A stretch of 64,000 nt of DNA. Origin: JALUZX01 sp964561605. GTDB taxonomy: Bacteria; Planctomycetota; UBA1135; JALUZX01. Made by a program: the position numbers and the translations under genes. Each line of letters begins with the position of its first letter. Position 1 is the stretch's first letter. Shown piece by piece: positions 16,784 through 24,191 of the stretch. The stretch covers positions 1 to 64,000 of the forward strand of contig CAZLQD010000005.1 of NCBI GenBank assembly GCA_964561605.1, written 5' to 3'. Below the pieces are notes generated by a model. That model made no database searches. It saw only the letters and a program-made list of their open reading frames with translations, and had not been told where the DNA came from.

Positions 16784-17968
16784 TTATAACGAGATTTTGT
16801 AGAGGTGCACTTGGTACCCCTGGAATTCGTCGGTGAACCTGCTCTTCTCCAGCTTCAGGGACCGGTCTTCGTCCAGGACCTCCACCTTCGCACCGGGCCG
16901 AATCCCCGGCAGGCGCACCCGGAACCGGACTTTCACCGGCTCGTCCCGCATGGCCACGGCGAAGATCCAGAGTGATCCGCCCCACCTCCTGGCCGTCACG
17001 GCCGGTGGAAACCCCTTCCCCAGGACCTCCCACTTCACACCTCTCTTCAGGGGAGGGGAGAGGATCACCCGGGCCAGGCTCGTGATCCTCTTGTTCAAGG
17101 CCGTCACGGCCCGAAGGAGGGGCGGGTCGTCCAGGAGGGCGTGCTCGTCGAACCTGGGCCTGAACTGGTGGACGAAATACACGATCCCCCGCGATCCGTG
17201 GATGATGGACATCCAGACCTCTGCCCGCAGCTCCCAGGGAGTGACCTTGCGCTTCGTGTTGCGGATCCTTGCAGCCTCGATGCAGTTCCAGACGATCTTC
17301 TTCCCCCCCGCCCACTTGACCAGGCGATCCACGCCACGGGCCACGTACCAGAGTTTCCCAGCCACGGCCTTCCTGGTGCTCGCCACGGGATAGATGTCGA
17401 AGGAGACGATGTCCCCTCCCCTGATATACAAAGGATAGTCTTCCGGGTGCCGTGAGCGGACTCCCCGTCCCACCCAGCCGTCCCAGGCCACCCCCTGTCC
17501 GAGGCCCAGGTAGACCGGCCGGGTCGGGTCCCTCCGGACCATCTCCTTGTAACGGGCCAAGATCTCCGAGGGCGGAACCGGCGGTCCGTAACCCTTCCCC
17601 CTTCCTTTGCTCTGGGCGTTGTCAGGCTCGCCCTTCTGGGTCCATCCCACGATGATCCCCCTGTGGGGGCTGGTGAGCCCCACCTCGTTCTGGGCGCACA
17701 CCACGGGCATGCCTGCCTTCTCGAGCCTGGCCAGTTGCTTCTCCGTCGGTCCCTTCCAGAGCCCCACGTAGAGGTTGATCCCGGCCTTCTTGTAGGCCTC
17801 GGCCAAGCGCGGGCTCTGGAGCCACACGCCGAGGGGAAAGAGAATTCCCTTGGAGGCCGGCCCCTTCGGCCACTTGGCGTAGGGGTTCTTTTCCGGCGGC
17901 GCCCCCCGGAGGCCTCCCGGGAAGACCCAAAGGAACAGGAGAACCGCCGCGGAAAGCCCCTTTCTCAT
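16784..17968 (-). CDS. Exported GH-like (beta/alpha)8 barrel protein
   Basis: A 394-aa protein with a signal peptide (LSAAVLLFLWVFPGGLRG). The sequence alternates in TIM-barrel fashion (AYKKAGINLYVGLW, GMPVVCAQNE, RPVYLGLGQGVAWDG, IVSFDIYPVAST, KIVWNCIEAARI). The pair E in TQKGEPDNA and E in NCIEAARI is spaced like the acid and nucleophile of clan GH-A enzymes. A C-terminal beta domain follows (residues about 315-394). The family is unassigned. It is convergent with the sialidase-like gene (2 bp between stops) and 3 bp downstream of the M20 gene on the same strand, so it may be read from that operon. Confidence 0.65.
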   Translation of the reverse strand: MRKGLSAAVLLFLWVFPGGLRGAPPEKNPYAKWPKGPASKGILFPLGVWLQSPRLAEAYKKAGINLYVGLWKGPTEKQLARLEKAGMPVVCAQNEVGLTSPHRGIIVGWTQKGEPDNAQSKGRGKGYGPPVPPSEILARYKEMVRRDPTRPVYLGLGQGVAWDGWVGRGVRSRHPEDYPLYIRGGDIVSFDIYPVASTRKAVAGKLWYVARGVDRLVKWAGGKKIVWNCIEAARIRNTKRKVTPWELRAEVWMSIIHGSRGIVYFVHQFRPRFDEHALLDDPPLLRAVTALNKRITSLARVILSPPLKRGVKWEVLGKGFPPAVTARRWGGSLWIFAVAMRDEPVKVRFRVRLPGIRPGAKVEVLDEDRSLKLEKSRFTDEFQGYQVHLYKISL

Positions 17969-17971
17969 TTT

Positions 17972-19153
17972 CTACTTTCCTCCAAACCGGAGGAGGAGGC
18001 CTTCTGCCAGGAGTGTCCTCTGCAGAAGGGTGGGGAGGAGGATGAATTCATCCTCCCTGTGGAAATTCCCTCCTACAGGCCCCAGCCCGTCCAGGACGGG
18101 AACACCCAGCTCGGCCAGGTGGTTCGCGTCCGATCCTCCACCGGCGTAGACAGCCTTGATCTCGAAACCCAGCCCCCGGGCGATCTCCCGGGCGGTTTCG
18201 AAAAGGGCCCGGTCCTCCCGGGTCACCACCCAGGCGGGCCTCCCCGAAAGGACCTTCACCTCGTTCCCCGGAAGCCGGGACCCTGCGATACGGGCTGGAG
18301 TAATCTGTATCAGCCGCTCCAGCTCCCCCAGGAGAGCCTCCGCCCCGGAGGGATCGTGAAACCGGAGATCCCCGCTCATCACAACCTTTCCTGGAACCGT
18401 ATTCGGGACGCCGGGCAGGACGGTGGTCCGCCCGCCCAGGACGAGGGTCACGCCCAGCCTGGCAGCCCTCTCCTCCGCCGGCCCCAGGACGGCCGCCGCC
18501 TCGGACAAGGCGTTGACACCCGTCTCCGGGGCGATCCCCGCGTGAGCCTCCCTGCCGTGGATCGTGATCTCCAGGGCCTTCCTCCCCTTTCGCCCAAGGA
18601 CAACGCCCGTCTCTTCCCTGCCAGGCTCGAAAACAAGGGCCCGTTCCACCCTCTCCGCCGCCTCCCTCAGCAAAGGAAGGGCGCTCCCCGATCCCCGCTC
18701 CTCGTCGGAAACCAGGACCACTTCCAGGGGAATGCCCCGGAGCTTTCCCTGCCGGGCGAGGAGGTCCAAAGCCCCCAGGAGGACCACGATCCCTCCCGTC
18801 ATGTCCGCCACGGCCCGCCCCGCGGCGGTATTTCCTTGTATCGTAATCTCATAGCCTCCCGGAACGGGAGGGGCGACGGTGTCGTAATGCCCCAGGAGAA
18901 GGATCCCCTTCCCACCCTCCAAGGAAGCCTGGTTCCTCGCCAGGAGGTGGGGGGCAAGCTCTCCTTCCCGACGCTCCACCCGGAACCCCCTCCGGGAGAG
19001 TTCCCCCTCGAGCCGGTCCGCCTTGCGAAGGAGCTCCTCACGATCCTCCGTATAGCCGCCAAGGCGGACCAGGTCCTTCAACAGCTCCAGCAGGCCCTCC
19101 TCGAAGCGGGCCGCTTCCGGGGCGGGGCCCCCGGCTCCCTCACTGTCCCTCAC
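17972..19153 (-). CDS. M20 amidohydrolase, likely N-acyl-amino acid hydrolase
   Basis: A 393-aa cytoplasmic metallopeptidase of the ArgE/DapE/CPG2 group. The dinuclear zinc site is visible as GHYDTV, the Asp of AVADMTGGI, and the acidic pair in VSDEERGS; GREAHAGIAPETGVNA is the dimerisation lid, and GGSDANHLAELGVP is near the C-terminus. The GTG start overlaps the upstream stop (GTGA). The context (GNAT acyltransferase and NSAR-type racemase immediately upstream) suggests that it removes an N-succinyl or similar group from an L-amino acid. That substrate is inference; the fold is clear. Confidence 0.85.
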   Translation of the reverse strand: MRDSEGAGGPAPEAARFEEGLLELLKDLVRLGGYTEDREELLRKADRLEGELSRRGFRVERREGELAPHLLARNQASLEGGKGILLLGHYDTVAPPVPGGYEITIQGNTAAGRAVADMTGGIVVLLGALDLLARQGKLRGIPLEVVLVSDEERGSGSALPLLREAAERVERALVFEPGREETGVVLGRKGRKALEITIHGREAHAGIAPETGVNALSEAAAVLGPAEERAARLGVTLVLGGRTTVLPGVPNTVPGKVVMSGDLRFHDPSGAEALLGELERLIQITPARIAGSRLPGNEVKVLSGRPAWVVTREDRALFETAREIARGLGFEIKAVYAGGGSDANHLAELGVPVLDGLGPVGGNFHREDEFILLPTLLQRTLLAEGLLLRFGGK

Positions 19154-20295
19154 TGCGCGACCTCCTTTCCCCCCCGGTAGAGGCGCTTAGCCAGGGTCAC
19201 CCGTTCGAGGAGGTCCTTCTTGACCTCGTGCCCCAGGCCCGGCCCCGAGGGAGGCGTCACCCAGCCGTCCTCCACCGTGACGGGAGGATCCACCAGGTCT
19301 TCCTTGTAGTACCGCGCGCTGGCCGAAAGGTCCCCAGGAAGAGAAAAGCCGGGCAGGGTGGCCAGGGCGACGTTGTGAAGCCTCCCGATCCCGGTCTCCA
19401 GCCTTCCGCCGCACCAGACGGGCACCCCCGCCCGGCGGCAGAGGTCGTGGATCTCCAGGGAGGCAAGCCCTCCGCCGACCCTGGTCGGCTTCAGGTTGAG
19501 GACCTTGCAGGACTTGAGTTCCAGCGCCGCCCGCGCCGCCCGGGGGGAATCGACGCTCTCGTCCAGGCAGACCGGCGTGGAGATCTCCGCCTGGAGCTTC
19601 GCATGGTCCAGCAGATCGTCCCACGCGAGGGGCTGTTCAATATACCCTAAATCGAATCTATCCAGTTCCTTGAAAAGGGGAAGGTCCTCCAGGGTGTAGG
19701 CGGCGTTGGCGTCCACGGTGAACTGGATCCCGGGAAACCGCTCCCTCACGGCCGAGACGGGCGCCAGGTCCCACCCTTTCCTGATCTTGATCTTGATCCG
19801 CTTGTACCCCTCCTCCACGAACCTCTCCACCTGGTCCAGGAGCGCCTGGATGGAAGGCTCCACACCCAGGGCCACCCCAACGGGGATCCGCCTCCTGCTT
19901 CCCCCGTAGTGCTTCCACAAGGGCTCTCCGTCGAGCCTGGCCTGCAAGTCGTGGAAGGCGAATTCCAGGGCGGCCTTGGCGGTCTGGTGCCCCCGGATCC
20001 CGCGGCCCGCCTCCAGGACGTCCTCGGCCCTCCGGAAACGCTTCCCTGCGACCCTGGGAAGGAGGATGTCCCCCAGGACGTGCCAGGCCGTCTCGGTGTC
20101 CTCGTGGGAGAAGAGGGGCGCCTTGTGGAGAGGCGCTTCCCCGTAACCCTCCTCCCCCTTGCCCTTGAGGATCACCAGGAGGTGTTCCTCCTCGAGAAAC
20201 CTACCGAAGGAAGTCTCGAAAGGGTGGACCAGGCGCATACCCACCCTTCTCAGCTCGACCTCCTCGATCTCGATCTCCCTGGAAAAGGGATGCAT
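19150..20295 (-). CDS. N-succinylamino acid racemase / OSBS (enolase superfamily)
   Basis: A 381-aa member of the muconate-lactonising subgroup of enolases. The ATG at 20295 has GAGGAG upstream and overlaps the preceding stop. Catalytic residues are in place: the Lys pair of the KxK motif in YKRIKIKIRKG, metal ligands D in VDANAAY, E in GYIEQPLAWDDL and D in VCLDESVD, and the second catalytic Lys in LNLKPTRVGGG. Sequence alone does not separate o-succinylbenzoate synthase (menaquinone) from N-succinylamino acid racemase. No other men gene is nearby, while an acyltransferase and an M20 hydrolase overlap it, which favours the racemase role. Confidence 0.88.
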   Translation of the reverse strand: MHPFSREIEIEEVELRRVGMRLVHPFETSFGRFLEEEHLLVILKGKGEEGYGEAPLHKAPLFSHEDTETAWHVLGDILLPRVAGKRFRRAEDVLEAGRGIRGHQTAKAALEFAFHDLQARLDGEPLWKHYGGSRRRIPVGVALGVEPSIQALLDQVERFVEEGYKRIKIKIRKGWDLAPVSAVRERFPGIQFTVDANAAYTLEDLPLFKELDRFDLGYIEQPLAWDDLLDHAKLQAEISTPVCLDESVDSPRAARAALELKSCKVLNLKPTRVGGGLASLEIHDLCRRAGVPVWCGGRLETGIGRLHNVALATLPGFSLPGDLSASARYYKEDLVDPPVTVEDGWVTPPSGPGLGHEVKKDLLERVTLAKRLYRGGKEVAQ

Positions 20296-21224
20296 CACGA
20301 ACTCCTCGCTTCCTGTTCCCCGCCGGGTCGGCCCCGGCGCTCCAGAACCTGGAAAACCTCTTCCTCCCCTCTTCCTCTCCTGCGGAAGGCCCCAGCCAGC
20401 TCCCAGCCACGGCCCAGGTAGTGCTCCAGGACCTTCCTGGAGGCCTGCCTCCAGGCCCATCCGGAAGGATAACGCTCCCTGGGGGGAAGTCCTTCCCCCC
20501 GGTCCTCCGCGGCAAGCAAGTCCTGGATCGAAGATGGAATCCGAAGGAGGAGGTATCTCTCCTCCCTTCCGAGCCGGACCGCAGGGCCGGTCTTCCCCCC
20601 GGGCGGCAGGTCCAGGACCAGAGGGGCTCCGCCCGCCGCCTCCTCCCAGGCCAAGCCCTTCCCATCGGCGGCGGCCCGGACGCCCGGGCTCTCCAGGTCC
20701 CACCGGACCAGGACCCTGTCGGCGGGAAGAGCGTAGAGAGGCCCGCCGGCCCCGCCGTAGACCTCCCTCTCGTAGGCCACGCCCCGGGCCCCAAGGACGG
20801 CCAGGTTGAAAATACTGTTTCCGGCCTGGAGGGGATCGAAGGTCCACTCCACCCGGTCCAGGCCCTTCTTCAACGCCTCCTCCCGCTGGCGCCACTTCAA
20901 GGCCCTGGCGATCCCCCTGCCTCTCCACTCCGGCGCCACCCCCATGATCTGGCTCCAGAGGAAAGGCCCCTTCCCGTCGAAGGCCGCCAGGCTGAGAAGG
21001 AAACCCACCGCCTCCCCTCCCGTCACGGCAACCAAGGGGATCCCGCCGATCCGGGCCTCCACCCTGTAGAGCCGGGCCGGGTAGCAGGGGGCCCTGTCGG
21101 CGAAACCCCAGACCCGCCGCTGGAGTTCCTCCACCTGGGAGAGGACCTCCCAGGGGATGTCCGCCGGGCCGAGAATCCGGAAGGAAGGAACCAAGGGCGC
21201 CTCGCCGAAAGGAAGCTGCGACAA
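20295..21224 (-). CDS. GNAT N-acyltransferase
   Basis: A GNAT protein with blocks VEELQRRVWGFAD, GEAVGFLLSLAAFDG, LWSQIMGVAPEWRGRGIARALK (acetyl/succinyl-CoA pyrophosphate loop RGRGIA) and FDPLQAGNSIFNLAVLGA. This resembles the predicted acyltransferase group found next to NSAR/OSBS enolases. Its TGA shares bases with the ATG of the racemase gene (TGATG). The start is not decided: TTG codons at 21224 or 21194 fit best, since longer versions would run into the divergent ABC transporter gene. A further 150 residues at the C-terminus (ELGRGWELAG-like segment) are not assigned. Likely role: N-succinylation of amino acids. Confidence 0.78.
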   Translation of the reverse strand: MSQLPFGEAPLVPSFRILGPADIPWEVLSQVEELQRRVWGFADRAPCYPARLYRVEARIGGIPLVAVTGGEAVGFLLSLAAFDGKGPFLWSQIMGVAPEWRGRGIARALKWRQREEALKKGLDRVEWTFDPLQAGNSIFNLAVLGARGVAYEREVYGGAGGPLYALPADRVLVRWDLESPGVRAAADGKGLAWEEAAGGAPLVLDLPPGGKTGPAVRLGREERYLLLRIPSSIQDLLAAEDRGEGLPPRERYPSGWAWRQASRKVLEHYLGRGWELAGAFRRRGRGEEEVFQVLERRGRPGGEQEARSS

Positions 21225-21327
21225 AAGAGGGAGAAAGTTCGAGTGTCCCCCATCGCCGGGGGCATTGCAACGCGTAGAATGCCCCCTTTGGGGAGGAAGG
21301 CGGAAAGAAATCCGGCCCCAGGAGACC

Positions 21328-22050
21328 ATGGACGAAACCCAGAAAAGGCCCCCCTCTCCCCCTCCGGGCGGGGACTCTCCGCCCCTCCTCTCGGCCCTGG
21401 GCCTCACCTGGCGTTTCCGGGAAGGCGGGAGGGCCCGGCTGGATCTCCGGTTGGAGGCACGCCGGGCCTGGCGCGTCACAGGTCCTTCCGGGGCCGGGAA
21501 GACCACCCTCCTCAAGGTCCTGGCCCGCCTCTACCCATCCCTGGAAGGATCCCTCGCCCTTGCCGGCACCCCCGCCTCGGCCGTCCCTCCCCCCAAGTGG
21601 CGCCGCCAGGTCCTCTTCGTCCCTCAGAACCCGGTCCTCTTCGAGGGAACGGGCGAAGAGAATCTCCTCCTCCCCTGGCGTATCCCCTCCAGGAGGAAGG
21701 AAGCCCGCCCTTCCCGGGAGGAGATCGAAGAGACCGCCGCCGCCCTGGACCTCCCCAGGGAGACCCTGGAACGCCCGGCGGCCCTCCTCTCGGGGGGGGA
21801 AGGCGCCCGGATCTGCCTGGCCAGGGCTCTGCTCTCGGGTCCCAAGGTCCTCCTCCTGGACGAGCCCTTCGCCTTCCTCGATCCAGCCTCGGCCCGCCGC
21901 GCGGCGGAACTCCTCTCCCGCTGGATCGCCGGGGACGGCCGGGCCCTCCTCCTCGTTTCCCACACCCCTCCTCCCGGCGGGCTCGATTTTCATGGCTCCC
22001 TGGACGCACGGGAGACCCTGGTCCGGGCCGAAAAGGAGGCACGGCCGTGA
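21328..22050 (+). CDS. fetA: FetA-like ABC transporter ATP-binding protein
   Basis: A 240-aa ABC ATPase. The Walker A is GPSGAGKTT, the Q-loop is in LFVPQNPVLFEGT, the signature is LSGGEGARICLARAL, and the Walker B is KVLLLDEPFAFLDP, followed by the H-loop VSHTP. The start at 21328 has AGGAG upstream; codons further upstream are not conserved in type. It overlaps the permease gene by 4 bp (GTGA). The pairing with an UPF0014 permease matches FetAB (YbbLM), an iron exporter linked to oxidative-stress resistance in E. coli. The metal specificity here is inferred. Confidence 0.88.
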   Translation: MDETQKRPPSPPPGGDSPPLLSALGLTWRFREGGRARLDLRLEARRAWRVTGPSGAGKTTLLKVLARLYPSLEGSLALAGTPASAVPPPKWRRQVLFVPQNPVLFEGTGEENLLLPWRIPSRRKEARPSREEIEETAAALDLPRETLERPAALLSGGEGARICLARALLSGPKVLLLDEPFAFLDPASARRAAELLSRWIAGDGRALLLVSHTPPPGGLDFHGSLDARETLVRAEKEARP

Positions 22051-22847
22051 GCCCCGTCCCGGCCCCGGAGATCACCGACCTCAAGCTCGCCGCCTCGGCC
22101 CTCCTGGTCCTCGGCGCCGGGGGTATATCCCTCCTGGCGGGTCTCGGCCTCCTCCGCTCCCTGATGGTGGGCGTGGCCCGCACGGTGATCCAGTTGCTTC
22201 TCATGGGATTCGCCCTGGGCATCATCTTCCGCTGGAACCGTCCCTACGCCGTCGCCGGGATCGTCCTCATCATGTGCGCCGTCGCCGCCTTCGAGGCCCT
22301 CCAGCGCGCCAAGGGCTCCTTCCGTCCTCCCCGGTCAACCGTGTTCTGGACCATGGCCGCGACCACATACACGGTCTCCCTGATCCTATGCGCCGTGGTG
22401 ATCCGGCCCGTTCCCCTCTGGAAGCCCCAGGTCGCCCTCCCCCTGGCCGGGATGGTCCTGGGCCACACCCTGAACGTGGTCTCCCTCGCCCTCGAGAGGC
22501 TCCACTCCGAGATGACCAACCGCCTGGACCAGGTGGAGGCCCTGCTCTCCCTGGGGGCCACCCCGTGGGAAGCCGCCAGGGGTCCCTGCAGGGGGGCCAT
22601 CCGCGCAGGGATGACGCCCATCCTCAACGCCCTGAACATCGTGGGCCTCGTGAGCCTCCCGGGCGTCATGACCGGCCAGATCCTGGCCGGGGCGGACCCC
22701 ATCCAGGCGGCCCGCTACCAGATCGTGATCATGCTCATGCTCGCCCTGGCAGCGTCCCTCTCCTCCCTCCTCACCGTGGTCCTGGGCTACAGGCGTTACT
22801 TCACCTCCGAGGACGGGCTGGACCCGGATCTCCGGAAACAACTATAG
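22047..22847 (+). CDS. fetB: FetB-like iron export permease (UPF0014)
   Basis: A 266-aa inner-membrane protein with about seven hydrophobic segments. Hallmarks of the family are GVARTVIQLLLMGFALG near residue 40, LPLAGMVLGHTLN, the charged loop LERLHSEMTNRLDQVEALLSLGATPWEA and GLVSLPGVMTGQILAGADP. The GTG start overlaps the fetA stop and has AAAAGGAGG upstream. The 3' end overlaps the convergent HD-GYP gene by 6 bp. Confidence 0.92.
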   Translation: MSPVPAPEITDLKLAASALLVLGAGGISLLAGLGLLRSLMVGVARTVIQLLLMGFALGIIFRWNRPYAVAGIVLIMCAVAAFEALQRAKGSFRPPRSTVFWTMAATTYTVSLILCAVVIRPVPLWKPQVALPLAGMVLGHTLNVVSLALERLHSEMTNRLDQVEALLSLGATPWEAARGPCRGAIRAGMTPILNALNIVGLVSLPGVMTGQILAGADPIQAARYQIVIMLMLALAASLSSLLTVVLGYRRYFTSEDGLDPDLRKQL

Positions 22848-24188
22848 GGAAACGGCCGTTCCCGCGATCCGGATCCCCTTCTCCTTCTGCTCCTTGGAGA
22901 GATCCAGGACCACCTGCCCTTCCGGGGGAAGAGCCTCCCCCTTCCGCCCCTTGAGGAGCTTGACCTTGGGGAGGTTCATCTCCCTGCCTTGGGCCACGAC
23001 CATCCCGATCTCCCCGGAACCCAGCTTGACCATCGTGCCCGTCGGGTAGAGGCCGATCACGGCCATGAACTTCTTGAGGACCCCCGGGTCCAGTTCCCCC
23101 TTCATCTCCAGGAGGACCCGCCAGGCCTGGAGGGGAGTGAGGGGCTCCTTGTAGGGCCTCGGCGCCGTGAGAGCCTCGAAGATGTCGCAGATCTTGAGGA
23201 GGCGGGAGACGTTGGAGACCGGCGCCGGCGCCGTCAACCTGGGATACCCCCCCTGGCCGCCGGGATTCCTGTGGTGCCCGAAGGCCCCGGCCACTGCCAT
23301 GGGATCCATGTCCTTCGTGGAGGCCAGGATCTCCGCCCCGTAGAGGGGATGCCTGTCCATCTCCCTCCTCTGGTCGGGTGTGAGGGCCTTCCGGCTCTCA
23401 AGGATCTCCAGGGGCACCCAGGCCTTCCCCACGTCGTGCAGAAGGGCCGCCAGGCCCACCCTGACAAGGAGATCCTTGTCCCCTTCGGTGCGCCGGGCGA
23501 ATTCCAGGGCAAGGAGGGTCACCCTGGCGGAGTGGCCCAGGGTGAGGGGATCGTACTGCTCGTAATTGGCCAGGCGGAAGAGAGCCAGGGGATCCTCGTC
23601 CAGGTATCCCAGCACCTTGGCCACCCGCTCCTTCCCAGGATCCAGGGGGATCACCTCGCCCTTGCAGGCCCGGATGGTGACCTCCTGGAGGTAGTCCATC
23701 ATGCCCTGGTAGACGGTGAGGGCCTCCTCGTTCTCCAGTTCCTCCTTGCCGGAAAGGCCGAGGAATCGGATCCTGCTGCACCCCTTCCTTTCCAGGATGC
23801 GGTTCGCCTCCCTGAAGGTCTTGAGCATGGGGGGCGGCGAGCTCAGGAAAGCAAGGAATGCCTCCAGGTCTCTCTCCGTTACGCCCTGCAGGAACTCGAC
23901 TCCTCCGGCCCGGCACTCACCAAGTCTCTGGATCAGGCGGGCCGCCGAGAGGCTCGCCCCCACCAGGGGCTCCTCTCCGAAGAGAAGGGTCTCCTCGAAA
24001 ACCTTGAGAATCATGGCCGGAGAATCCCCAAGGAGCTCCTCCACCTGGCCAAGGACCTTCCGGATGGATTCCTTGATCCTGGGGTGCCCCGGGTAGAAGA
24101 TCCTGTAGTTCACCAGGACCAGGACCAGGTCTTCCACGAAGGCCGTGGCCCGGGTGAGCTGGGACGAGTTGGCAGGCGCGCCCGACAT
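22842..24188 (-). CDS. HD-GYP domain protein
   Basis: A 448-aa cytoplasmic protein without membrane segments. The N-terminal 130 residues contain VLVNYRIFYPGHPRIKESI, a segment seen in several sensor-type HD proteins. The HD-GYP domain spans residues about 205-360: H in LGHSARVT, HDVGKAWVP, GAFGHHRNPGGQGGYPR and ICDIFEALTAPRPYK. Such domains hydrolyse cyclic di-GMP or act as degenerate sensors. The HHER motif reads HHRN here, so catalysis is not certain. A short C-terminal beta domain follows (TGTMVKLGSGEIGMVV). The gene starts 3 bp after the upstream partner's stop. Confidence 0.85.
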   Translation of the reverse strand: MSGAPANSSQLTRATAFVEDLVLVLVNYRIFYPGHPRIKESIRKVLGQVEELLGDSPAMILKVFEETLLFGEEPLVGASLSAARLIQRLGECRAGGVEFLQGVTERDLEAFLAFLSSPPPMLKTFREANRILERKGCSRIRFLGLSGKEELENEEALTVYQGMMDYLQEVTIRACKGEVIPLDPGKERVAKVLGYLDEDPLALFRLANYEQYDPLTLGHSARVTLLALEFARRTEGDKDLLVRVGLAALLHDVGKAWVPLEILESRKALTPDQRREMDRHPLYGAEILASTKDMDPMAVAGAFGHHRNPGGQGGYPRLTAPAPVSNVSRLLKICDIFEALTAPRPYKEPLTPLQAWRVLLEMKGELDPGVLKKFMAVIGLYPTGTMVKLGSGEIGMVVAQGREMNLPKVKLLKGRKGEALPPEGQVVLDLSKEQKEKGIRIAGTAVSL

Positions 24189-24191
24189 CGC

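Noticed and set aside
19150..20295. Naming the enolase-superfamily gene menC
   Set aside because: The residues fit both o-succinylbenzoate synthase and N-succinylamino acid racemase; the acyltransferase and M20 neighbours favour the latter, so no symbol was assigned.
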